The notes under the pieces are model-generated. The model made no database searches and was not told the origin of the DNA. It saw only the letters and a list, made by a program, of their open reading frames with translations. Below are positions 1 through 9,736 of a stretch of DNA of 10,103 bases, one piece after another; positions within the stretch are counted from its first letter, which is position 1, and each line of letters opens with the position of its first letter. The stretch spans positions 1-10,103 of the forward strand of contig JAGTVE010000172.1 in NCBI GenBank assembly GCA_018224485.1, written 5' to 3'. Made by a program: the position numbers and the translations under genes. The stretch comes from Thioalkalivibrio sp. GTDB taxonomy: Bacteria > Pseudomonadota > Gammaproteobacteria > Ectothiorhodospirales > Ectothiorhodospiraceae.

Positions 1-624
1 GAAGCGCCCCGCGGTCAGCAGCACCACGACCGCGGCCAGCAATGTCACCACCAGTCCGGCGCCCGCCTCGCCGGCCAGCGGCAGCCAGAACCCTGCCGGG
101 CTGTCCAGCAGCACGTGCCCCGTCAGCAGCCAGGGGAAGCCGGAGAACAGCCAGCCGCGCAGGAGTTCCAGCAGCACGAAGCCGGCGGCCAGCGCCAGCA
201 GCCACGGCAGCAGCGGCGCCCCGGCCAGGTAACGCGCAACCACCCAGCCGAGCGCGGCCGGATAGAGCGCGAGGTACAGCACGAACAGGGCCGTGATCAG
301 CGTCGCGACCAGCCAGGGCGCCTGCCCGAAGATCAGCAGGCTGTTGAAGACCCAACTGACGCCGAACCCGAACAGGCCCAGGCCGAAGGCGAAGCCGTGG
401 CGGAATGCGGTCCGGGGCGGGGCACCCCGCAGCACGCCAAACCACAGCGCCAGCCCGACCGGGGCCAGCAGGAAGAGGTTGAATGGCGCAAAGGCCAGCA
501 CCACCACCACGCCGGCCAGCAGGGACACCACCGTTGCCGGCCATCCGGACAGCGGCCGGCCGGAGAGCCACAGCAACGGCTCCGGTCCGCCACCGGGATC
601 CGGCACTCGGGCACGAGGCCTCAT
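1..624 (-). CDS. lnt: Apolipoprotein N-acyltransferase, N-terminal part (cut by window edge)
   Basis: This inner-membrane enzyme transfers an acyl chain from phospholipid to the N-terminal cysteine of apolipoproteins, the last step of lipoprotein maturation. Only the first 208 residues are present; the E. coli protein is about 512. The visible part is the membrane domain, with hydrophobic helices near residues 30-62, 78-98, 103-130, 138-158 and 187-205. Family signatures are LAFAPF (43-48), GVSWVFNS (88-95) and RGWLFSGFPWL (156-166), the last close to E. coli RGWVFTGFPWL. The nitrilase domain with the Glu-Lys-Cys triad lies outside the window. The ATG at 624 follows the corC stop by 12 bases. 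It has no clear Shine-Dalgarno, so translation may depend on corC. The corC-lnt order is the usual gammaproteobacterial one. The identification is secure; the exact start is less so. Confidence 0.93.
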   Translation of the reverse strand, partial: MRPRARVPDPGGGPEPLLWLSGRPLSGWPATVVSLLAGVVVVLAFAPFNLFLLAPVGLALWFGVLRGAPPRTAFRHGFAFGLGLFGFGVSWVFNSLLIFGQAPWLVATLITALFVLYLALYPAALGWVVARYLAGAPLLPWLLALAAGFVLLELLRGWLFSGFPWLLTGHVLLDSPAGFWLPLAGEAGAGLVVTLLAAVVVLLTAGRF

Positions 625-636
625 GGGACAGGCGGC

Positions 637-1515
637 TCAGGGGCCCGCGGGATCGGCCGGCGGGGCCGGTTCCGCCACGCGGCGCATCTCCACCAGGTGC
701 AGTCGCCGGTTGTCGGCGCGCAGCACCCGAAACTCCATGCCGTCGAAGGTCACGCTCTCTCCGCGCCTGGGCACATGTCCGAAGCGGGAGAGCAGCAGAC
801 CGCCGATGGTGTCGAAGTCTTCCTCGCTGAAATCGGTCTGGAAGAAGGCGTTGAACTCCTCGATCGGGGTCAACGCCTTGATCGTGTAGCGCTCGCCCGG
901 GTGCTGCAGGATCTGGGTCAGGTAGTCGTCGACGTCGTGTTCGTCCTCGATCTCGCCGACGATCTGTTCCAGCACGTCCTCGATGGTCACCAGACCCGCC
1001 ACGCCGCCGTATTCGTCGACGACGATGGCCATGTGATTGCGGCTCAGCCGAAATTCCTTCAGCAGCACGTTCAGGCGCTTGCTCTCCGGAACGAAGACCG
1101 CCGGCCGCAGGATCTCCTGCATGTCGAAGGTCTCGCCGCTGGCATCGGGAAAGAAGCGGAGCAGGTCCTTGGCGAGCAGGATCCCGACCACCTCGTCCCG
1201 GCTGTCGACGATCACCGGGAGCCGTGAATGCGCGGAGGTCACCACGTCAGGCACGATCTCCTGCAGGGCCGCTTCCCGGCGCACCACCTCCATCTGCCCC
1301 CGGGGCACCATGATGTCGCGCACCTGCATCTCGGAGACATTCAGCACGCCCTCGAGCATCGCCAGCGCCTCCGGATCGATCAGCTCGCGCGTCTGCGCGG
1401 TCCGGAGCTGTTCGACCAGCTGCGTGCGGTCGCGCGGCTCGCTGGACAGCATGGATCCCAGGCGGTCCAGCAGGCCGCGCAGCGCAGGGCCGTCGGGGCG
1501 GGTGGAGTCAGACAT
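637..1515 (-). CDS. corC: CorC/YbeX family CBS-domain protein (cytosolic, CorC_HlyC domain)
   Basis: The protein has 292 residues, the same length as E. coli CorC (YbeX), and aligns along its whole length. A tandem CBS pair covers about residues 66-190: it begins VRDIMVPR (65-72), continues with SAHSRLPVI (94-102) and GILLAKDLL (111-119), and ends VTIEDVLEQIVGEIEDE (176-192). A CorC_HlyC domain follows at about 208-280, with DTIGGLLLSRFGHVPRRGE (235-253). There are no membrane helices. The family is linked to magnesium/cobalt efflux; E. coli YbeX has also been connected with ribosome metabolism, so the exact role is uncertain. The start MSDSTRPD was chosen because it matches the E. coli N-terminus. 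An in-frame TTG at 1719 would add 68 Arg/Pro-rich residues unlike the family. No good Shine-Dalgarno precedes the ATG. It is followed closely by lnt. Confidence 0.94.
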   Translation of the reverse strand: MSDSTRPDGPALRGLLDRLGSMLSSEPRDRTQLVEQLRTAQTRELIDPEALAMLEGVLNVSEMQVRDIMVPRGQMEVVRREAALQEIVPDVVTSAHSRLPVIVDSRDEVVGILLAKDLLRFFPDASGETFDMQEILRPAVFVPESKRLNVLLKEFRLSRNHMAIVVDEYGGVAGLVTIEDVLEQIVGEIEDEHDVDDYLTQILQHPGERYTIKALTPIEEFNAFFQTDFSEEDFDTIGGLLLSRFGHVPRRGESVTFDGMEFRVLRADNRRLHLVEMRRVAEPAPPADPAGP

Positions 1516-1725
1516 CGCCGCCGGCCCGAAGCGAGAGGGACTGCCGGCCGGGCCCTTGCCCCAGCCGCGTCCCGCCGTGGGCAATCTGGCCACTGCCGGC
1601 AGCCGGCCTGCGGGCTGGCGGCGGCGATCCGCGTAGCGACGGTTCCAGCGTGGAAGGAATCGGGGGCGGTAGCCCCGGCGCCCACTCGCGGCGCGTGAGA
1701 CCGCTCGTGCGGGTTGCAACCATGT
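1516..1725. other. 210-bp non-coding gap between ybeY and corC with two small hairpins
   Basis: This is the only sizeable gap in the minus-strand gene run; the genes upstream of it overlap. It contains two adjacent perfect hairpins: GGGGC/GCCCC with a 4-base loop (1663-1676) and TTCCA/TGGAA with a 3-base loop (1643-1655). Neither is followed by a T-run in the minus direction, so a classical rho-independent terminator is not shown. The region is very GC-rich and I see no convincing -35/-10 pair. It is open in the corC frame, but that translation is low-complexity Arg/Pro/Gly/Ala. It may be a leader, a processing site or a degenerate repeat. Confidence 0.5.
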
Positions 1726-2184
1726 TCAGCACGTCTCCGCGTACGGGTCCGGGTAGCCTAACCCGCCCAGTATTTGCCGCTCAATCGTCTCCATGGCCTC
1801 CGCCTCTTCGCGCGTCCGGTGATCCAGGCCCTGCAGGTGCAGCATCCCGTGCACCGCCATGTGCGCGAAGTGCGCCCGCAGGTCCTTGCCCTGCGCGCCG
1901 GCCTCCTCGGCGAGGACCGGTGCGCACAGCACGATGTCCCCGAGCAGCACGGGTCTGCCCGGCACGTTCGCCTCGGGTGGCGCGGGAAAGGACAGCACGT
2001 TGGTCGGGCGCTCCCGGCCGCGGAAGTCGCGGTTCAGCCGCAGGCCCTCTCTCGCATCCACGATACGCACCACCACCTGCGCGGCGCCGGGGCCACGCCA
2101 GGCCGCACGCACCGCCCGGTGCAGGGTGGCGGGCGCCGGCCAGCCGGCGCGCGACAACCCGTACTGCACCTGGACCTCAAGCAT
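1726..2184 (-). CDS. ybeY: Endoribonuclease YbeY (16S rRNA maturation / ribosome quality control)
   Basis: This is a 152-residue metal-dependent endoribonuclease; E. coli YbeY has 155 residues. The zinc-binding signature HGMLHLQGLDH lies at residues 112-122, with ligands His112, His116 and His122. The conserved RERPTNVLSFP (57-67) and LLGDIVLC (80-87) segments are also present. The family acts in the cytoplasm in 16S rRNA 3'-end maturation and removal of defective 70S ribosomes. The start MLEVQVQYGL was chosen by family length. The upstream in-frame ATG at 2295 lies deep inside ybeZ and would add 37 non-family residues. The start overlaps the end of ybeZ by 8 bp, and AGAGGG lies just two bases upstream, so translational coupling with ybeZ is likely. 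A 210-bp gap follows before corC. Confidence 0.96.
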   Translation of the reverse strand: MLEVQVQYGLSRAGWPAPATLHRAVRAAWRGPGAAQVVVRIVDAREGLRLNRDFRGRERPTNVLSFPAPPEANVPGRPVLLGDIVLCAPVLAEEAGAQGKDLRAHFAHMAVHGMLHLQGLDHRTREEAEAMETIERQILGGLGYPDPYAETC

Positions 2185-3142
2185 TGCCCTCTTGGCCACC
2201 GTGGGCTGCGTAGGCCTCGACGATGCGCTGCACCAGCGGGTGCCGCACCACGTCTTCCGCCTGGAACCAGGTGATGCTGACGCCCTCGACGCCATCCAGG
2301 ATCCGCGCCGCGTGGCGGAGACCGGAGAGCTGGCCGCGAGGCAGGTCGATCTGGGTCACATCCCCGTTCACCACGGCGGTGGAGCCGAAACCGATCCGGG
2401 TCAGGAACATCTTCATCTGCTCGACAGTGGTGTTCTGCGCCTCGTCCAGGATGATGAAGGCCTCGTTGAGGGTGCGCCCACGCATGTAGGCCAGTGGCGC
2501 AACCTCGATCACCTGGCGCTCCATCAGCCGCGCGACATGGTCGAAGCCCAGCAGCTCGTACAGCGCGTCGTACATCGGGCGCAGGTAGGGGTCGATCTTC
2601 TGCGCCAGATCGCCGGGCAAAAAGCCCAGACGCTCCCCCGCCTCCACGGCCGGTCTGACCAGCACCAGGCGCCGCACGCGATCCTGCTCCAGCGCCGCGA
2701 CCGCCGCGGCGATCGCGAGATAGGTCTTCCCGGTGCCCGCGGGCCCGATGCCGAAGTTCAGGTCGTAGCCGGCGATCGCGGAGAGGTAGCGGACCTGCCG
2801 CGGGCCGCGGCCCCGGATCACCGCCTTGCGCAGCCTCAGCACTGGCTCCGGCGGTTCCTCGCTCGGCAGGTCGGCCAGGTGGGCCGCCTGCAGGGCGGTG
2901 TGAACCTGTTCCAGGCTCACCGGCTCCTCCACGGCCATTGCGTTCAGTTCCCGGATCAGAGACTCGGCCGCCGGCACCGCGGACTCGGGACCCGTGACGT
3001 TGAAGCGCGCGCCGCGGTTGTGCACGTGCACGCCAAGGCGGGACTCGATCAGCCGCAGGTGGGCATCGAGCGGCCCGCACAGGCGCGCAAGCGTCTCCTG
3101 GTCCCCAGGCTCCAGCGTGAAGTCAGCTCGATTCTGTGGCAT
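2177..3142 (-). CDS. ybeZ: PhoH-like P-loop ATPase YbeZ
   Basis: This is a 321-residue PhoH-family ATPase. Walker A is GPAGTGKT (133-140) and Walker B is FIILDEAQN (229-237). Other family segments are LVRPAVEAGERLGFLPGDL (161-179) and VNGDVTQIDLPRGQ (258-271). The N-terminal region (about 1-60) has the small KH-like arrangement of E. coli YbeZ, with LEPGD and LCGPLDAHLRLIESRLGV. In enterobacteria YbeZ works with its neighbour YbeY and is thought to assist RNA handling at the ribosome; the biochemical role is not settled. The ATG at 3142 was chosen because MPQNRADFTLEPGD matches the E. coli N-terminus. An alternative ATG at 3178 adds 12 residues and enlarges the miaB overlap. Neither start has a strong Shine-Dalgarno. 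It overlaps miaB upstream by 20 bp and ybeY downstream by 8 bp. Confidence 0.95.
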   Translation of the reverse strand: MPQNRADFTLEPGDQETLARLCGPLDAHLRLIESRLGVHVHNRGARFNVTGPESAVPAAESLIRELNAMAVEEPVSLEQVHTALQAAHLADLPSEEPPEPVLRLRKAVIRGRGPRQVRYLSAIAGYDLNFGIGPAGTGKTYLAIAAAVAALEQDRVRRLVLVRPAVEAGERLGFLPGDLAQKIDPYLRPMYDALYELLGFDHVARLMERQVIEVAPLAYMRGRTLNEAFIILDEAQNTTVEQMKMFLTRIGFGSTAVVNGDVTQIDLPRGQLSGLRHAARILDGVEGVSITWFQAEDVVRHPLVQRIVEAYAAHGGQEGNA

Positions 3143-4649
3143 GTGCCGGGCGCCCGCTGGCGCCGTTCCCCGCAGCATGGCCCGCGGGCACCCCGCGTAG
3201 CGAATGAGGCTGCGCCTCCGTGATCAGCAGATCGACCATCGTCCCGGTCAGATCCGGCGCACCGTCGAAGTTCACCACCCGGTTGTTCGCGGTTCGCGCC
3301 GCCAGCCGCGAGGGATCCCGGCGCGAGCGGCCCTCCACCAGTGCCCGCTGGACACTCCCGACCATCGCCTGATTGCGCGCCCGGCCCTGGGCCTCGAGCA
3401 TGGCCTGCAGCTCCTGCAGCCGCCGCTTCTTCACGGCCATCGGCACATCGTCCGGCAGGCCGGCCGCCGGCGTCCCGGGGCGGGCGCTGTAGATGAAGCT
3501 GAACGAGAAGTCGAAGTAGAGCTCCTCGACCAGGCGCATGGTCGCCGCGTGATCCGCCTCGGTCTCGCCCGGAAACCCGACGATGAAGTCCGATGACAGG
3601 TCGAGATCCGGTCGCAGCGCCCGCAGCCGGCGGATCTTCGACTTGTACTCGAGCACCGTGTGGCCGCGCTTCATCAGCGCAAGGATCCGGTCCGAGCCGC
3701 TCTGCACCGGGAGGTGCAGGTGGCTAACCAGCCTCGGTTCATCGGCATAGGCCTGGATAAGACGGTCGGAGAACTCCACCGGGTGCGAGGTGGTGAAGCG
3801 CACCCGCTCGATGCCATCCACCGCCGCAACGTAGTGGATCAGCAGTGCCAGATCGGCGCTGTCGCCATCGTGGGTCGCCCCCCGGTAGGCGTTCACGTTC
3901 TGCCCGAGCAGGTTGATCTCCTTCACGCCCTGAGCCGCGAGTCCCGCGACCTCGGCGATCACGTCGTCGAAGGGCCGGCTGATCTCCTCGCCGCGCGTGT
4001 AGGGGACCACGCAGAAGCTGCAGTACTTGCTGCAGCCCTCCATCACCGACACGAAGGCGCTGGCGCCGCTGGCCCGCGGCTCCGGCAGGCGATCGAACTT
4101 CTCGATCTCCGGAAAGCTGATGTCCACCGCCGGCGTGCGCGTGCGGCGGACCTGCTCGACCAGCTGCGGCAGCCGGTGCAGGGTCTGCGGCCCGAAGACC
4201 AGATCCACAAAGGGCGCCCGCTCGCGCAGCGCGGCGCCCTCCTGACTCGCGACGCAGCCGCCGACCCCGATGATCACCTCCGGCCGGCGTTCCTTCAGCG
4301 CGCGCCACCGCCCGAGCAGCGAGAAGACCTTTTCCTGTGCCTTCTCGCGGATCGAGCAGGTGTTCAGCAGCAGCAGATCGGCGCTGGCCGGGTCGTCAGT
4401 GACCTCCGTGCCGTGCAGTTCGCGCAGGGCGTCGAGCATCCGCGAGGAGTCGTACTCGTTCATCTGGCAACCGTGCGTCTGGATATGGACGCGGCGCACG
4501 GGCGGTGCGTGGCTCGTCGATACCGAGCCAGCGGACCGGGGCGCAGTGACCGAACGCCGCACCGGGCGGTTCGGCACCCCGGCCGACTCCGCGTGCTGCA
4601 CCGGGGTACTACCCGGGGAGCCCGCAAGCATCTGGTCAGAACGGGACAT
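3123..4649 (-). CDS. miaB: tRNA-2-methylthio-N6-dimethylallyladenosine synthase MiaB (radical SAM), with N-terminal extension
   Basis: MiaB adds the methylthio group to i6A37 of tRNAs that read UNN codons, using S-adenosylmethionine and two 4Fe-4S clusters. From the chosen start the protein has 508 residues (E. coli 474). The order is an UPF0004 domain with auxiliary-cluster cysteines Cys61, Cys98 and Cys132, then a radical SAM core with CxxxCxxC at Cys206, Cys210 and Cys213, then a TRAM domain at about 434-487. Conserved stretches include HGCQMNEYDSSRM, NTCSIREKAQEKVF and SSDFIVGFPGET. The third ATG of an ATGATGATG run was chosen because AGGA lies five bases upstream. ATGs at 4652 and 4655 are alternatives. 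A GTG start at residue 51 (about position 4499) would give a standard-length enzyme without the extra Ser/Pro/Arg-rich 50 residues. It overlaps ssb by 14 bp and ybeZ by 20 bp. Confidence 0.95.
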   Translation of the reverse strand: MSRSDQMLAGSPGSTPVQHAESAGVPNRPVRRSVTAPRSAGSVSTSHAPPVRRVHIQTHGCQMNEYDSSRMLDALRELHGTEVTDDPASADLLLLNTCSIREKAQEKVFSLLGRWRALKERRPEVIIGVGGCVASQEGAALRERAPFVDLVFGPQTLHRLPQLVEQVRRTRTPAVDISFPEIEKFDRLPEPRASGASAFVSVMEGCSKYCSFCVVPYTRGEEISRPFDDVIAEVAGLAAQGVKEINLLGQNVNAYRGATHDGDSADLALLIHYVAAVDGIERVRFTTSHPVEFSDRLIQAYADEPRLVSHLHLPVQSGSDRILALMKRGHTVLEYKSKIRRLRALRPDLDLSSDFIVGFPGETEADHAATMRLVEELYFDFSFSFIYSARPGTPAAGLPDDVPMAVKKRRLQELQAMLEAQGRARNQAMVGSVQRALVEGRSRRDPSRLAARTANNRVVNFDGAPDLTGTMVDLLITEAQPHSLRGVPAGHAAGNGASGRPAHATESS

Positions 4650-5088
4650 CATCATCCTGTATCGGCGCACGGCTCGGGGAGCCGCCGCCAGGCTGATCGC
4701 CCCATCCGTTGTCGGACACGCGGCCCTGCTCGCCCTGGGAGGCACCCCCGCCGCGCCCTCCCAGCAGCTGCATCTCGTTGGCGACGACCTCCGTGGTGTA
4801 GCGGTCCTGGCCATCCTGGCCCTGCCACTTGCGCGTCTGGATGCGGCCCTCGATGTAGACCTGCGAGCCCTTGCCCAGGTACTGGGCCGCAATCTCGCCG
4901 AGGCGACCGAACAGCACCACCCGGTGCCACTCGGTGTTCTCGCGCTTTTCGCCGCTCTGCTTGTCGGTCCACTGCTCGCTGGTCGCCAGCCGCAGGTTGG
5001 TGATGGTCAGGCCCGCCGGCGTTTCACGCTTTTCGGGGTCGGCACCGAGATTGCCGATCAGGATTACCTTGTTCACTCCGCGGGCCAT
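4636..5088 (-). CDS. ssb: Single-stranded DNA-binding protein
   Basis: This is a 150-residue SSB; the E. coli protein has 178. The OB-fold covers about residues 1-110 and begins ARGVNKVILIGNLGADPE. The ssDNA-stacking residues known from E. coli are at the same numbers: Trp40, Trp54, Phe60 and Trp88. A short Gly/Gln/Ser-rich linker (about 111-143) leads to the acidic tail DDDVPF (145-150), a variant of the usual DDDIPF that binds partner repair and replication proteins. The start is firm because AAGGAGGAG lies immediately upstream. The gene follows the transporter gene by 136 bp, and uvrA lies beyond that, the arrangement also found in Pseudomonas. The tail codons overlap the probable miaB start. 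I found no LexA-type CTG-N10-CAG site upstream. Confidence 0.97.
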   Translation of the reverse strand: MARGVNKVILIGNLGADPEKRETPAGLTITNLRLATSEQWTDKQSGEKRENTEWHRVVLFGRLGEIAAQYLGKGSQVYIEGRIQTRKWQGQDGQDRYTTEVVANEMQLLGGRGGGASQGEQGRVSDNGWGDQPGGGSPSRAPIQDDDVPF

Positions 5089-5090
5089 GG

Positions 5091-5099
5091 CTCCTCCTT
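5091..5099 (-). promoter_or_regulatory. Strong ribosome binding site of ssb
   Basis: On the minus strand AAGGAGGAG precedes the ssb ATG, with the AAGGAGG core four bases away. It is by far the best Shine-Dalgarno among the minus-strand genes here, consistent with high SSB expression, and it fixes the start codon. Confidence 0.85.
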
Positions 5100-5127
5100 G
5101 TCGTTCGCTCGCTGGATTGGGCCCGAT

Positions 5128-5158
5128 AGTTTACCGTGAAAATAACGATCCCTGTCGA
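5128..5158 (-). promoter_or_regulatory. Possible promoter for ssb (and the genes downstream)
   Basis: The only AT-rich patch between the transporter gene and ssb is here. On the minus strand TCGACA (5158-5153) and TAAACT (5133-5128) resemble -35 and -10 boxes with a long 19-base spacer; GACAGG shifted by two bases gives a 17-base spacer. The inferred transcript would start some 30 bases before the ssb ATG. The fit is moderate, and no operator is recognised. Confidence 0.35.
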
Positions 5159-5189
5159 TGCCGTGATTCCGGGGGTCGTCTACCGCGCT

Positions 5190-5213
5190 GGAGCGGGGTG
5201 GTGGGCCCGCTCC
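5190..5213. other. GC-rich hairpin between yajR-like gene and ssb
   Basis: GGAGCGGG (5190-5197) and CCCGCTCC (5206-5213) form a perfect 8-bp stem with an 8-base loop, 12 bases after the stop of the minus-strand transporter gene. The position suits transcription termination or 3'-end stabilisation, but no T-run follows on the minus strand, so intrinsic termination is not demonstrated. Confidence 0.45.
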
Positions 5214-5224
5214 GGCCACGCGGG

Positions 5225-6601
5225 TCAATTCCGCTCGGTAGACTGCGCCGGCCAGCTGGTGAACAGCGCGCGCAGACCGCTCTCGTCGAAGCGTGCCGGA
5301 TCCACCTTCAGGTAGACCGCCGCCTCCCCGGCACTCACCCGAACCTCGCCGACGCCGGTCAACTCCCCGATCCGGGACTCCAGCTCCGCGGCCGCGGAAT
5401 GCCAGGGCGCCGGAAGCCCGTAGGCGCGGTTCGCCAGGTGGCTCGGCGTCGTCATGGTGCCCGCAACCACCAGCCAGAGCACCGCCCCCACCAGACCCAG
5501 CGTGAAGACCCCGGATGCACCCGCCTGGGCCATCGCCACGCCACCGAGCATGCCGCCGGCAAAGATGCCGAGGAACTGACTGGAGGCGAAGACGCCCATC
5601 GCGGTGCCCTTTTCGATCACCGGCGCGGTCTTCGCCACCAGCGACGGCAACATCGCCTCGAGCAGATTGAATGCGGCGAAGAACAGCACCAGCAATGCGC
5701 CCAGGACCAGCCAGTGATTCGCGACGGGCAGCAGTCCCTGCACCACCACCAGCAGCGCGATGGCAGCCAGCAGCGAGGGCTTCAGTGCACGCCTGCGCTC
5801 GGCCCGGATCACCGCCGGAATCATCAGCAGAAAACCCAGCACCAGCACCGGCAGATAGACGCGGTAGTGCTGCGCCGGCGGCAGGTCGAGATTGGTCACC
5901 AGCATCAGCGGCAGCGCCAGGAAATTCGCCGCCAGCGTCATGTGCAGGATGAACACGCCGACATTCAGCCGCATCAACTCCCGGTCCCGCAGCACATGCG
6001 ACAGGCCGCCGCGGATCGGGACCATGTCCGGGTGCGGCAGCGAGCGCAGCGGCCGGGGCACCCAGAGGAACAGCAGCAGCAGGGCCATCATCCCGAGGCC
6101 CGCAGTCAGCCAGAAGATGCCCGACAGCCCGAACCACTGGTCCACGACGGGACCCAGCACCATCGCTGCGGTGAAGGTCAGCCCGATCGAGAGCCCGATC
6201 ACCGCCAGGGCTCGGGTGCGGCGTTCCTCCGTGATCAGATCGGCGGTGAGGGCGAGCACCACCGCCGCCACCGCCCCGGTACCCTGCAGGGCGCGGCCGA
6301 TGATCAGCCCGTACACCGTTTCCGCCAGCGCGGCCACCACGCTCCCGACGATCAACAGCACCAGACCCAGCGCAATCAGCGGCCTGCGGCCGACACGGTC
6401 GGACAGGATGCCGAATGGAATCTGTAGAAGCGCCTGCGTCAGCCCGTAGATTCCGAGCGCCAGCCCCATCAGCAATGGAGTGGCACCGGGAAGCACGTCC
6501 GTATAGAGCACCAGCACCGGTAGCACCATGAACAGCCCTGCCATGCGCACCGCGTAGATCGCGGCAAGTCCGGAGGTGGCGCGCAGCTCGGTAGGCGTCA
6601 T
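5225..6601 (-). CDS. yajR: YajR-like major facilitator superfamily transporter with C-terminal cytoplasmic domain
   Basis: This is a 458-residue inner-membrane protein with about 12 hydrophobic segments between residues 12 and 385. It carries MFS motif A, GILSDRVGRRPLI (64-76), and RALQGTGA (103-110) in helix 4. It resembles E. coli YajR along its length, for example LRATSGLAAIYAVRMAGLFMVLPVL, GIYGLTQALLQIPFG and FNLLEAMLPSLVAK. The last 60 or so residues (about 400-452: AAELESRIGELTGVGEVRVSAGEAAVYLKVD) correspond to the small ferredoxin-fold YAM domain of YajR. The substrate is unknown; YajR is treated as a putative proton-driven drug or metabolite exporter. It sits between divergent uvrA and co-directional ssb, as its Pseudomonas counterpart does. 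The ATG at 6601 fits the family N-terminus. A GAGGA lies about 13 bases upstream, rather far, so the ribosome site is weak. Confidence 0.92.
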   Translation of the reverse strand: MTPTELRATSGLAAIYAVRMAGLFMVLPVLVLYTDVLPGATPLLMGLALGIYGLTQALLQIPFGILSDRVGRRPLIALGLVLLIVGSVVAALAETVYGLIIGRALQGTGAVAAVVLALTADLITEERRTRALAVIGLSIGLTFTAAMVLGPVVDQWFGLSGIFWLTAGLGMMALLLLFLWVPRPLRSLPHPDMVPIRGGLSHVLRDRELMRLNVGVFILHMTLAANFLALPLMLVTNLDLPPAQHYRVYLPVLVLGFLLMIPAVIRAERRRALKPSLLAAIALLVVVQGLLPVANHWLVLGALLVLFFAAFNLLEAMLPSLVAKTAPVIEKGTAMGVFASSQFLGIFAGGMLGGVAMAQAGASGVFTLGLVGAVLWLVVAGTMTTPSHLANRAYGLPAPWHSAAAELESRIGELTGVGEVRVSAGEAAVYLKVDPARFDESGLRALFTSWPAQSTERN

Positions 6602-6847
6602 GGCGTGTGTTCGGTCCTCGCCGGTTCAAGGGTTGACGAATCTTACAGGTAATGAGCCCGCAGGGAATGTCACCCGGACGCTGCAGGAGGTGAGCCCTCT
6701 GGCCGATGCAGCGCCACGGAACCACGCTTCGCCCGGGGTCTCCCCGGCACCGTCCACCTAAGCACACTCGCAGGAATCCCGAAACGCATTCACGGCAGTG
6801 CTACCATATCGGGTTCGGCACAAGAACCTCATCCACCTGGGGAGAAC
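6602..6847. promoter_or_regulatory. Divergent promoter region between yajR-like gene and uvrA
   Basis: This 246-bp region must carry promoters in both directions. Toward uvrA the likeliest -10 is TACCAT/ACCATA at about 6802-6808, without a good -35. Toward the transporter a TAAGAT-like -10 lies at 6645-6640 with no well-spaced -35. A perfect hairpin CCGGGG-TCT-CCCCGG occupies 6733-6747. GGGGAG (6839-6844) just before the uvrA ATG is its ribosome site. I searched by eye for a LexA-type CTG-N10-CAG site and found none; the nearest is TTG-N10-CAG at 6633-6648, which lacks a correct left half. No gene is visible here. Confidence 0.45.

Positions 6848-9736
<2,889 letters not shown>

Noticed and set aside
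115..1227. 370-residue plus-strand open frame, Gln/Glu/His-rich
   Set aside because: Antisense to corC and lnt, both of which match known families along their length; such long antisense frames are expected in DNA with very high GC at third codon positions.
1516..1719. 68-residue N-terminal extension of CorC from a TTG start
   Set aside because: Low-complexity Arg/Pro/Gly/Ala sequence absent from the family; MSDSTRPD at 1515 matches the standard start and gives the standard 292 residues.
1859..3223. 454-residue plus-strand open frame
   Set aside because: Shadow of ybeY, ybeZ and the end of miaB; no family motifs and no ribosome site.
3660..6427. Two long plus-strand open frames (447 and 518 residues)
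   Set aside because: Antisense to miaB, ssb and the transporter gene; His/Gln/Arg-rich mirror translations of high-GC codons with no recognisable domain.
6681..6711. CTGCAGG...GATGCAG as an operator-like inverted repeat
   Set aside because: The arms are only about five bases and the spacing fits no known regulator; chance is a sufficient explanation.
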